Source: Bacteroidales bacterium (GTDB lineage: Bacteria; Bacteroidota; Bacteroidia; Bacteroidales; FEN-979). From it: DNA of 64,000 nt. How positions within the stretch are numbered: the first letter of the stretch is position 1; each line of letters begins with the position of its first letter. The translations under genes were made by a program, and so were the position numbers. The notes under the pieces were generated by a model. That model saw only the letters and a list, made by a program, of their open reading frames with translations. It had not been told where the DNA came from and did not search any database. The stretch spans positions 67,284 to 131,283 of the forward strand of contig JALNWG010000007.1 in the NCBI GenBank assembly GCA_023231005.1, in the 5' to 3' direction. Below, piece after piece: positions 16,780-25,128 of this stretch.

Positions 16780-18423
16780 TTGAAATTTCGTAAATTTTAC
16801 CTGATCATAGGAAGCCTCCTGAGCGGAATACTGCTCACATTTGCATGGCCCGAACGAGGATTTCCTTTCCTGCTTTTCCTTGGCCTTGTCCCCATGTTTT
16901 TTGTTGAAGATTATATCTTCGGGCATCGTGATAAGTTCATTAAGTTCAGTGTGCTTTTTTATACTTATCCTGGTTTTTTTATATGGAATTTACTCACCAC
17001 CTGGTGGATTGCCAATTCCACCTTGGTCGGTGCAATTTTAGCGATTGCCTTGAATTCTCTGTTCATGTCGATCGTTTTTCAACTCTTTCATTGGTCGAAA
17101 AAAAAATTAGGTTTCCGCTATATTGGATATGCCGCGTTGATCTCATTCTGGGTAGCTTTTGAGTATCTCCATCTCAACTGGGATTTGAATTGGCCCTGGC
17201 TTAATCTGGGCAATGGATTTTCCTCCTGGTACAAATGGGTGCAATGGTATGAATATACCGGAACTTTTGGAGGAACCCTTTGGATCCTCATTGCCAACAT
17301 CCTCCTCTATGAACTTCTCCTGAAATTTACGATTCGCCATCAAAAACATCCGCAACCGCATTACCTTGCGGCTTCGCTATTCCCTTTCCTTTGGATTCTC
17401 ATCCCAATCCTGATATCCTATGTTATTTACTTCAATTACCGGGAAGAAAAGCACCCTGTGACCTTTGTGATTGTCCAACCCAACATCGATCCCTATTCGG
17501 AACAATACAGTTTACCTCCCGAAGTCGTGATATCCAGAATCATGGCGCTGGCAAATCAAAAGGTTGATTCATCGGTAAATTTTCTGGTTGCTCCGGAATC
17601 GGCAATCCAGGAAAGTATGTGGGAAAATGATCTTTCAACTTTTACTAGTATCCACTTGTTGCGAGATATCATTCAAACCCATCCCAATTTAAATATTCTC
17701 ATCGGGGGATCGACTTTTTATCAATTCCGGTCAGGAGCGTCATTACCCAGGTGGGCACGCAAGTTCACCGATACCGGAGGTCATTACGCCGCTTACAACG
17801 CTGCCATCATGATCAATTCAGAGGATTCACTTCAGTTGTATCATAAATCCAAGCTCACCCCGGGTGTGGAAATCCTGCCATCGTTCAAGGGATTCAACTG
17901 GCTTGAGAAATATGCCATCGATTTGGGTGGTACCGTAGGAAGCCTTGGAATGGATTCTATCCGGAAGGTATATACCACCGTTGGAACTATCAAAGTAAGT
18001 GCAGCTATTTGCTATGAATCAATTTTTGGAGAATTCTTCGCAAAATTCGTCAGGAATGGCGCTCAAGCCATGATCATCATAACCAACGACGGTTGGTGGG
18101 GCAATACTGCAGGCCATAAACAACACTTCGACTTTGCTCATTTACGCGCCATCGAAACCCGACGCTGTATTGCCCGCTCTGCCAATACTGGGATTTCTGC
18201 CTTCCTAAACCAACGGGGGGATGTTATTCAAAAAACAGAATATTGGAAACCGGCAGTTATTAAAGAAGTTTTGAATGCTAACTCGAAACATACTTTTTAT
18301 GTTGACCATGGCGACTACTTAGCCCGGTTTTTCAGTTGGCTCGCACTGATCATTTTTCTCACTGTTTCTTTTATCTCCATTTCCATACGATTTAAAAAAA
18401 ACAGTCTTCACAAGAAAACTTAA
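16780..18423 (+). CDS. lnt: Apolipoprotein N-acyltransferase
   Basis: Inner-membrane enzyme that N-acylates the lipid-modified Cys of apolipoproteins. Several membrane helices fill residues about 8-220, followed by a periplasmic nitrilase domain (about 227-500) and a last helix near the C-terminus. The catalytic triad is visible: E273 (APESAIQE), K358 (KSKLTPGVE) and C411 (AAICYESIF). The start is TTG 16780; the nearest upstream ATG (16769) is out of frame and stops at once. The family is consistent with the many lipoproteins expected here, including GldD, DUF4292 and the QC-like protein. Confidence 0.93.
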   Translation: MKFRKFYLIIGSLLSGILLTFAWPERGFPFLLFLGLVPMFFVEDYIFGHRDKFIKFSVLFYTYPGFFIWNLLTTWWIANSTLVGAILAIALNSLFMSIVFQLFHWSKKKLGFRYIGYAALISFWVAFEYLHLNWDLNWPWLNLGNGFSSWYKWVQWYEYTGTFGGTLWILIANILLYELLLKFTIRHQKHPQPHYLAASLFPFLWILIPILISYVIYFNYREEKHPVTFVIVQPNIDPYSEQYSLPPEVVISRIMALANQKVDSSVNFLVAPESAIQESMWENDLSTFTSIHLLRDIIQTHPNLNILIGGSTFYQFRSGASLPRWARKFTDTGGHYAAYNAAIMINSEDSLQLYHKSKLTPGVEILPSFKGFNWLEKYAIDLGGTVGSLGMDSIRKVYTTVGTIKVSAAICYESIFGEFFAKFVRNGAQAMIIITNDGWWGNTAGHKQHFDFAHLRAIETRRCIARSANTGISAFLNQRGDVIQKTEYWKPAVIKEVLNANSKHTFYVDHGDYLARFFSWLALIIFLTVSFISISIRFKKNSLHKKT

Positions 18424-18473
18424 AAATGAATTACCCCATGCTTTTGCACAGGAGTATGGAAATAAATTAAACC

Positions 18474-18487
18474 AGGACTTTAGTCCT
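18474..18487. repeat. Short perfect inverted repeat upstream of the QC-like gene
   Basis: AGGACT-TT-AGTCCT: 6-base arms around two bases, just before the imperfect -7 box TACCTTAG at 18495-18502. It could be a small operator or the remains of a weak terminator after lnt. Confidence 0.35.
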
Positions 18488-18511
18488 AAAATATTACCTT
18501 AGCTCCGTAAC

Positions 18512-19510
18512 ATGAAATATTCCTCATTTTTTTTCCTTGCGTTACTTGTACTGGCAGGTTGTAACCAATCCACAAACAACCAGCCGATCGCTAAAGAAAC
18601 TGCACCTCAAAAGTCAACGGTTCAGGTTCCAATATTCCAGGAAGATTCCGCCTATTCCTTTGTCAAGACCCAACTTGATTTTGGTCCACGTGTTCCCAAT
18701 ACATCGGCTCATGAAAAATGTGCCACTTGGTTAATTTCCAAAGTGAAGGGGTATACTTCTTCTGTAATCATTCAAAAATCCACGTTGCCAGCCTATAATG
18801 GAACTCCTCTCCGGTTCGAGAATATCATTGCCAGTTGGAATCCCAAAATCAAAAATAGAATTCTGATTTGTGCTCATTGGGACTCCCGGCCTTTTGCCGA
18901 TCATGACCCGGATCAAAAAAACAGAAGGAAGCCGGTAGACGCTGCCAATGATGGTGCCAGCGGAGTGGGAGTACTCCTCGAAGTAGCGCGTCAACTTAGT
19001 TTGAAGAATCCTGCCCTTGGAGTAGATATTATTTTATTTGATGTAGAAGATTATGGCCCTCCCCAGGATGTGCCAATGGGAAACGATGCAGATGAACAAT
19101 GGGGTTTGGGAGCCCAGTACTGGTCAAAGAATCCGCACATACCCGATTATTCTGCCCGATTCGGCATTCTGCTGGACATGGTAGGCGCAAAAAACGCCAC
19201 TTTCTTGATGGAAGGGATCTCTATGCAATATGCAGGTGATATTGTTAAAAACGTATGGAATACAGCGAACCGGATAGGCTATTCATCCTATTTTCTTTTT
19301 GAACAAGGGGGACTCATCACCGATGACCATGTTCCAATTAATAAGATCAGAAACATTCCCACCATTGATATTATCCATCTCGATAAAAACAGTGAAACCG
19401 GATTTTATCCCTATTGGCACACGACCGGGGATACCTTTGACAAAATTGATAAAACCACCCTCAAAGTAGTTGGCCAAACCCTGTTAACGGTTATATACGA
19501 AGAACAATAG
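18512..19510 (+). CDS. M28-family glutaminyl-peptide cyclotransferase-like lipoprotein
   Basis: Probable periplasmic zinc enzyme that cyclises N-terminal Gln to pyroglutamate, or an M28 aminopeptidase. A lipoprotein signal ends in LVLAGC (Cys17). The M28 core has HWDSRP (H122), AANDGASG (D147), FDVEDYG (E179) and the late ligand H273 (ITDDHVPIN), an arrangement close to the zinc site of glutaminyl cyclases. Length 332 matches that group. The role fits the genome: most secreted proteins here would expose Gln after signal peptide cleavage. A -7-like box TACCTTAG is at 18495-18502. Distinguishing cyclase from aminopeptidase needs alignment or an assay. Confidence 0.82.
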   Translation: MKYSSFFFLALLVLAGCNQSTNNQPIAKETAPQKSTVQVPIFQEDSAYSFVKTQLDFGPRVPNTSAHEKCATWLISKVKGYTSSVIIQKSTLPAYNGTPLRFENIIASWNPKIKNRILICAHWDSRPFADHDPDQKNRRKPVDAANDGASGVGVLLEVARQLSLKNPALGVDIILFDVEDYGPPQDVPMGNDADEQWGLGAQYWSKNPHIPDYSARFGILLDMVGAKNATFLMEGISMQYAGDIVKNVWNTANRIGYSSYFLFEQGGLITDDHVPINKIRNIPTIDIIHLDKNSETGFYPYWHTTGDTFDKIDKTTLKVVGQTLLTVIYEEQ

Positions 19511-19596
19511 CCAGGGTCAGGGAGATTGCACATATTTTACTTATCATCCAAAAACAACTTGGCTCCAATGGAATGTAAAATGCTTAATACCATTAT

Positions 19597-20934
19597 TTAT
19601 AGTAATTCATTTGCCAGGTTGGCCAATTCTGAACGTTCCCCTTTCTCCAACCGTATGTGAGCATAGATATCATGCGTTTTAACTTTATCTATTAAGGTAG
19701 AAAGTCCATTCGACTGAGCATCAAGATATGGAGTGTCAATCTGGTAAATATCTCCAGTAAAAATAATCTTCGTGTTTTCTCCTGCCCGGGTGATGATGGT
19801 CTTGACTTCATGAGGTGTGAGATTCTGAGCCTCATCCACAATGAAACAAACATTCGAAATACTGCGACCCCGGATATATGCCAGTGGAGTGATCACCAGT
19901 TTTTCATTTTCCACAGCATCTGTCAATACCTTATACTCTTTATCTTTTTCCCCGAATTGGCTTTGAATAAATTTCAGATTATCCCAAAGGGGCTGCATAT
20001 AAGGATCCAACTTTGATTTAATATCACCCGGCAAGTAACCGATATCTTTGTTACTTAATGGAACAATGGGTCTGGCTAAGTAGATTTGTTTAAAATTTCG
20101 TTTCTGCTCAAGAGCCCCGGCTAAAGCCAGTAACGTTTTACCAGTTCCGGCAATGCCCTGTAGGGTTACCAGCTTCACACTGGGATTCAGAATGGCATGA
20201 AGCGCAAACACCTGTTCTGCATTACGGGGGTTAATTTTGTAACAACCACGTTTTTCCAGTTTCTCTATCCGCTCAGTAACTGGATTGAAAAATGCCAATA
20301 CTGAACTTTTTCCATTCTTCAGAATAAAATAATGGTTGGGTAAAGGATTTTTGATCCCGATATCATCAGGCAAACACCATCCGGCTTCATAAATGATATC
20401 AATAATGGTTTTATCAAGCCCCTCAACCAACGTTTTCCCCGAATAAAGCCCTTCAACATCTTTAATTTTCCCAGTTTCAAAATCTTCAGCAGGAATATTC
20501 AACGACTTGGCCTTCAATCGTAAATTGACATCTTTGGAAACCAGGATCACCTTCTTTCCCGGATTTTCAGAAATCATAACCAGAGCAGCATTTAAAATCC
20601 GGTGGTCCGGTTTGTTTTCACCGAAAACTTTAATGGCATTCAATTCACTTTGCTCATTCATTACCACCTTAAACTTACCTCCTTTGGAGCTACCCAATGA
20701 AATCCATTTGGTTAGGGTGGCTTTGTTGGAAAGTTTATCAATGATCCGGATGAATTCCCGAGCCTCAAAATTGATGTTATCATTCCCCTTCTTGAAATTA
20801 TCAAGCTCTTCAAGAACCGTGATAGGGATGGCCACATCATTATCGTCAAAACTGTGGATTGCATTATGGTTATATAAAATAACCGAGGTGTCGAGCACGA
20901 AAATTTTCTTTTCCCTGGATTTCTTTTTCTGCAT
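19597..20934 (-). CDS. PhoH family protein with N-terminal PIN domain (PhoH2 type)
   Basis: Cytoplasmic toxin-like RNase domain fused to an ATPase/helicase domain. The PIN domain covers about 10-150 with acidic residues D15 (VLDTSVIL), E43 and D45 (VLEELDNF), D110 and D135 (LVSKDVNLR). The PhoH ATPase covers about 235-445 with Walker A GIAGTGKT at 260-267 and Walker B FIVDEAQN. I chose ATG 20934; the longer in-frame TTG at 20958 lies inside the -7 box TACATTTG. It is divergent from polA. PhoH2 proteins act as RNA helicase/ribonucleases in mycobacteria; the role in Bacteroidota is not established. Confidence 0.92.
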   Translation of the reverse strand: MQKKKSREKKIFVLDTSVILYNHNAIHSFDDNDVAIPITVLEELDNFKKGNDNINFEAREFIRIIDKLSNKATLTKWISLGSSKGGKFKVVMNEQSELNAIKVFGENKPDHRILNAALVMISENPGKKVILVSKDVNLRLKAKSLNIPAEDFETGKIKDVEGLYSGKTLVEGLDKTIIDIIYEAGWCLPDDIGIKNPLPNHYFILKNGKSSVLAFFNPVTERIEKLEKRGCYKINPRNAEQVFALHAILNPSVKLVTLQGIAGTGKTLLALAGALEQKRNFKQIYLARPIVPLSNKDIGYLPGDIKSKLDPYMQPLWDNLKFIQSQFGEKDKEYKVLTDAVENEKLVITPLAYIRGRSISNVCFIVDEAQNLTPHEVKTIITRAGENTKIIFTGDIYQIDTPYLDAQSNGLSTLIDKVKTHDIYAHIRLEKGERSELANLANELL

Positions 20935-20955
20935 ATTCAAGAATTTGAACGGGAT

Positions 20956-20963
20956 CAAATGTA
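20956..20963 (-). promoter_or_regulatory. -7 box for phoH
   Basis: TACATTTG on the minus strand, a full TAnnTTTG match, 21 bases before the ATG at 20934. Confidence 0.5.
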
Positions 20964-21035
20964 ACCAAAAAAAGGCGAATTATCCTCTGGTTCAAGGAAG
21001 ATTTTAACAATGGATTGTTAAGTAATTTTATCTCT

Positions 21036-21043
21036 TACCTTTG
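21036..21043 (+). promoter_or_regulatory. -7 box for polA
   Basis: TACCTTTG with TTG at 21015-21017, 18 bases upstream. Only seven bases separate the box from the polA ATG, so the mRNA should be nearly leaderless. Confidence 0.6.
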
Positions 21044-21050
21044 CCATTCT

Positions 21051-23831
21051 ATGACAGAAAAAAAACTTTTTCTTCTTGATGCCATGGCCCTGATCTACAG
21101 GGCATATTTTGCCTTTAATAAAAATCCCAGAATGAGTTCCAAGGGAGTGAATACTTCGGCCATTTTTGGATTTGCCAATGTTTTGCTTGATCTCTTGAAG
21201 AAGGAAAAACCCACCCACCTGGGTGTTGCCTTTGACACCATGGCCCCTACTATTCGTAAAGTAGGTTTTGAAGCCTATAAAGCCCATCGCCAGGAAACTC
21301 CGGAAGATATTATTAAGTCATTGCCATACATCCATGAACTAATTGAAGCTTTTAATATCCCTACCCTGTTTGTTGATGGATATGAAGCCGATGATGTCAT
21401 CGGAACCTTGGCAAAACAAGCAGAAAAGCATGGGTTTGTCACGTATATGATGACTTCCGATAAGGATTTTGGTCAGTTGGTGAGTGACCATATTTTTGTT
21501 TATAAACCCGGTAAATTCGGAAGTGACATTGAAATTTTAGGGGTTAAGGAAGTTTGCGAAAAATTCAGCATCAAACGACCCGAACAGGTCATCGACATCT
21601 TAGGATTGTGGGGTGATGCTTCTGATAATATTCCAGGAATTCCGGGCGTAGGTGAAGTGACAGCAAAAAAATTATTAGGAGAATTTGATTCCGTAGAAAA
21701 TCTGATTGCCAATGCCCATAAAATAAGCAATGAAAAACTTCGTCAAAAAGTCATCGATTTTCAGGATCAGGCACTACTTTCGAAACAATTAGCTACCATT
21801 ATTTTGGATGTTCCGATCGAATTTGATGAAAAAAAATTGATCATGGAACCCCCGGATGAATCACGTCTGAAAAAACTATTTGATGAACTTGAATTCCGGA
21901 CTTTTAGTCAACGGGTCGCCACTTATCTTTCCACACAACCTTCGGAAGTTCCAGGATCACAAACAGATTTATTTTCCATCTCACCATCCGATGATTCCAC
22001 CATTTCACCATCTCATCATTCTACCATCTCCACTGTTCCTCATCAATATCATCTCACCGATACAATTGAAAAACGAGCGCACCTGATCTCTTTACTGAGT
22101 CAACAACCCTCTTTTTGCTTCGATACCGAGACCACCGGCGTGGATTCGAATAACGCCGAGTTGGTAGGAATGTCGTTTGCATTTCAGCCACACGAGGCAT
22201 TTTATATCCCTCTCCCTGACAATTATCATGAAACACAAACCATTGTTCTGGAATTCAAACAGCTATTGGAAAATGAAAAAATCGGAAAAACTGGTCAAAA
22301 TCTGAAATTTGATATTTCCATGTTGAAATGGTACGATATCAATGTAAAAGGACCCTTGTTTGATACGATGCTTGCTCATTACCTTATCCAACCGGATATG
22401 CGGCATGGCATGGATCTTTTGGCGGAAACTTACCTGAATTACCAGCCGGTTCCCATCGAAAAGCTGATCGGAAAAAAGGGTCAACATCAACTTAGTATGA
22501 GAACGGTGGATATCGAAACAATCAAAGAATATGCAGCCGAAGATGCCGATATCACATTGCAGTTGCAGCAGGTGTTTGAACCCATGCTTACTGACACCAA
22601 CACCCGAAAGCTGTTCGACGAAATTGAGATTCCGCTCATCAAGGTGCTGGCATCCATGGAATTAGAAGGAGTTCGAATCGATCCGATTACGCTAACTCAA
22701 TACTCAACAGAACTGCAAAAAGAGATCGCAATCCTGGAATCTTCAATTTATCAGGATGCGGGGATCACCTTTAACATCTCTTCACCCAAACAGTTGGGAG
22801 AAATTCTTTTTGACCGGCTGCGAATCATCGACAATCCAAAACATACCAAGACCAAACAATACAGCACTGGTGAAGATGTCCTGGTAAAATTGGAATATAA
22901 GCACCCCATCATCAACAAAATCCTTGAATACCGGTCTCTTACAAAATTGAAATCAACCTACGTTGATGTGTTGCCAGCGTTGATCAATCCAAGAGATGGA
23001 CGGGTGCATACATCTTTTAATCAAGCTGTTACAACAACTGGCCGATTGAGTTCCAACAATCCGAACCTTCAGAATATTCCGATTCGGACAGAAAAAGGAC
23101 GTGAAATCCGGAAAGCTTTTATCCCCAGAAATGAGAACCATGTATTGCTTTCAGCCGACTATTCTCAGATCGAACTCCGCATCATTGCCCATCTGAGCCA
23201 TGATGAAGGAATGATTAGTGATTTCAATCAGGGTCTTGATATTCATGCGGCAACAGCGGCAAAAGTCTACAACATCCCGTTGGAAGAAGTAACAAAAGAG
23301 ATGCGACGCAATGCCAAGATGGTCAATTTTGGTATCATTTACGGAATTTCCGCTTTTGGATTGGCTGAACGCCTGAATATTCCCAGGAAGGAAGCTGCCG
23401 AAATCATCAATCAATATTTTGTGAAATATCCAAGGATCAAGTCTTACATGGAAAACACCATCGCTTTTGCCAAAGCAAACGGATATGTGGAAACAATGAT
23501 GAACCGGCGACGTTATCTCCGTGACATAACTTCACACAATGCCAACGTACGAAGTTTTGCCGAGCGGAATGCCATCAATGCCCCCATTCAGGGGACGGCT
23601 GCCGATATGATTAAAATTGCCATGATCCATATCTACAACGATATTCAGAATCGGCAGTTGAAATCAAAAATGATCTTACAAGTACACGATGAGTTGGTTT
23701 TCGATGTTCCGAAAAGCGAAATTGAAGTGATCAAACCCATGGTGAATCATATTATGCAACAAGCCATTCCGCTTGACGTTCCCATTTTGGTTGATATCAA
23801 TACCGGGAGTAACTGGCTGGAAGCACATTAG
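21051..23831 (+). CDS. polA: DNA polymerase I
   Basis: Repair and Okazaki-fragment polymerase with three domains. The 5'-3' exonuclease covers about 1-290 (LLDAMALIYRAYFAF, GYEADDVIGTLAK). The 3'-5' exonuclease covers about 330-510 with its acidic residues intact (FDTETTG, NLKFDISML, AEDAD), so proofreading should work. The Klenow polymerase follows (TGRLSSNNPNLQNIP, SADYSQIELRI, RRNAKMVNFGIIYG, VHDELVFDV). I chose ATG 21051 because the -7 box lies between it and an earlier TTG. The linker between the exonuclease domains contains an in-frame dispersed repeat encoding ISPSDDSTISPSHHSTIS. Confidence 0.97.
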   Translation: MTEKKLFLLDAMALIYRAYFAFNKNPRMSSKGVNTSAIFGFANVLLDLLKKEKPTHLGVAFDTMAPTIRKVGFEAYKAHRQETPEDIIKSLPYIHELIEAFNIPTLFVDGYEADDVIGTLAKQAEKHGFVTYMMTSDKDFGQLVSDHIFVYKPGKFGSDIEILGVKEVCEKFSIKRPEQVIDILGLWGDASDNIPGIPGVGEVTAKKLLGEFDSVENLIANAHKISNEKLRQKVIDFQDQALLSKQLATIILDVPIEFDEKKLIMEPPDESRLKKLFDELEFRTFSQRVATYLSTQPSEVPGSQTDLFSISPSDDSTISPSHHSTISTVPHQYHLTDTIEKRAHLISLLSQQPSFCFDTETTGVDSNNAELVGMSFAFQPHEAFYIPLPDNYHETQTIVLEFKQLLENEKIGKTGQNLKFDISMLKWYDINVKGPLFDTMLAHYLIQPDMRHGMDLLAETYLNYQPVPIEKLIGKKGQHQLSMRTVDIETIKEYAAEDADITLQLQQVFEPMLTDTNTRKLFDEIEIPLIKVLASMELEGVRIDPITLTQYSTELQKEIAILESSIYQDAGITFNISSPKQLGEILFDRLRIIDNPKHTKTKQYSTGEDVLVKLEYKHPIINKILEYRSLTKLKSTYVDVLPALINPRDGRVHTSFNQAVTTTGRLSSNNPNLQNIPIRTEKGREIRKAFIPRNENHVLLSADYSQIELRIIAHLSHDEGMISDFNQGLDIHAATAAKVYNIPLEEVTKEMRRNAKMVNFGIIYGISAFGLAERLNIPRKEAAEIINQYFVKYPRIKSYMENTIAFAKANGYVETMMNRRRYLRDITSHNANVRSFAERNAINAPIQGTAADMIKIAMIHIYNDIQNRQLKSKMILQVHDELVFDVPKSEIEVIKPMVNHIMQQAIPLDVPILVDINTGSNWLEAH
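21973..22031 (+). repeat. Dispersed CCATCTCACCAT repeat inside polA
   Basis: Imperfect repeats of CCATTTCACCATCTCA-type units lie in frame in the polA linker. CACCATTTCACCATCTCA also forms one arm of the palindrome at 5929-5971, apart from its first bases. The copy encodes Ser/His-rich sequence (ISPSHH) in a region without domain constraint. Confidence 0.7.
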
Positions 23832-23933
23832 GCCGAAAAATTGAATGGATTATATGGATTGAAAAGAAATAAGGTTTTTCCGGCACCCCATAGGGTCGCA
23901 CTATTTGTATCATGCAACATTTAATTTTTTTAT

Positions 23934-25034
23934 ATGACATACAAAAATGATTCCCGGATTGTGATGACGCTGGATGCCGGCGGAACCAATCTGGTTTTTA
24001 ATGCCGTTCAAGCCGAACAGGAAATTCTTGATCCGGTTACGCTTTCTGCAAAAGGAGAAAACCTGGAAGCTGTTCTGAAAACAATTATCGATGGTTTCCG
24101 GCAAGTAAGGGCCAAGTTGACTTCCCCCCCCGTTGCCATCAGTTTTGCATTCCCGGGACCAGCAGATTACGAGAATGGGATCATCGGGGATTTGCAGAAT
24201 TTACCTTTCTTCAAAGGGGGTGTTGCCCTGGGGCCTATGCTGGAAGATCAATTCGGGATTCCGGTTTTCATCAATAACGATGGGGATCTGTTTACTTACG
24301 GGGAAGCCATTTCCGGACTTCTACCCGATATCAACCAGATGCTTGCCGAATCAGGAAATCCAAAGAAATACAAAAATCTTTTTGGTGTTACTTTTGGAAC
24401 CGGGTTTGGAGGTGGAATCGTCACCCGTCATGGCCTCCATTTTGGCGACAACAGTTCTGCCGGGGAGATTAACCGCTTGCGCAACCGTACTTTTAAAAAC
24501 TGGGATACCGAGGAAAGTGTCAGCATCCGCGGTCTGAAACGTGAATATGCTAATAACATTGGCATAAACCCCGGTTCATGCCCCGAACCAAAAGAACTAT
24601 TTGAAATTGGAATGGGAAAAATCAAAGGCAATCAGCAAGCTGCCATCCTGGCTTTCGAAGCCTTTGCCCGCGATGCTGCCGATGCCATTGCAAATTCTAT
24701 CTCCCTGATCGACGGACTTGTGGTGATTGGAGGAGGACTATCCAGAGCTTATCCGCTCTTTTTACATAAACTGGTGGAGGAAATGAACCATCCTTTTGAT
24801 ACCATGACCGGGAAACCGTTGGACAGGATGGAAGTAGTTGCCTTTAGCCTCGAAGATTCCAAACAATTAACTGAATTTTTACATCCGACCTCTGTCGATA
24901 TTGCAGTCCCTTTTTCAAATCGTAAAGTGATTTTCGATGCAGGTAAAAAAGTCGGAATAGGGATTTCCCGTCTGGGGACTTCCAAGGCAGTTTCTATCGG
25001 AGCCTATGCGTATGCTTTAAGTAAATTTTCCTGA
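23934..25034 (+). CDS. ROK family sugar kinase-like protein, zinc motif missing
   Basis: The N-terminal phosphate-binding loop DAGGTN is at residues 14-19, and a second ATPase-fold motif appears as VVIGGGLSRAYPLF in the C-terminal half. Substrate-binding features resemble ROK kinases (INNDGDLFTYGEA, GTGFGGGIV). The zinc motif CxCGxxGC that defines most ROK kinases is absent: after GTGFGGGIVTRHGLHFGDNSSAGE comes INRLRNR. A C-terminal extension (about 290-366) is also unusual. Sugar specificity cannot be read. It follows polA by 102 bases with no clear promoter. Confidence 0.82.
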   Translation: MTYKNDSRIVMTLDAGGTNLVFNAVQAEQEILDPVTLSAKGENLEAVLKTIIDGFRQVRAKLTSPPVAISFAFPGPADYENGIIGDLQNLPFFKGGVALGPMLEDQFGIPVFINNDGDLFTYGEAISGLLPDINQMLAESGNPKKYKNLFGVTFGTGFGGGIVTRHGLHFGDNSSAGEINRLRNRTFKNWDTEESVSIRGLKREYANNIGINPGSCPEPKELFEIGMGKIKGNQQAAILAFEAFARDAADAIANSISLIDGLVVIGGGLSRAYPLFLHKLVEEMNHPFDTMTGKPLDRMEVVAFSLEDSKQLTEFLHPTSVDIAVPFSNRKVIFDAGKKVGIGISRLGTSKAVSIGAYAYALSKFS

Positions 25035-25128
25035 TACTCAGAGGAGAAATAAATCAATATTATCATTACTTTTACTTTTTCTATGATAGAACACGGATTT
25101 TCTAACATTATTTATTAAAAACAAATCT

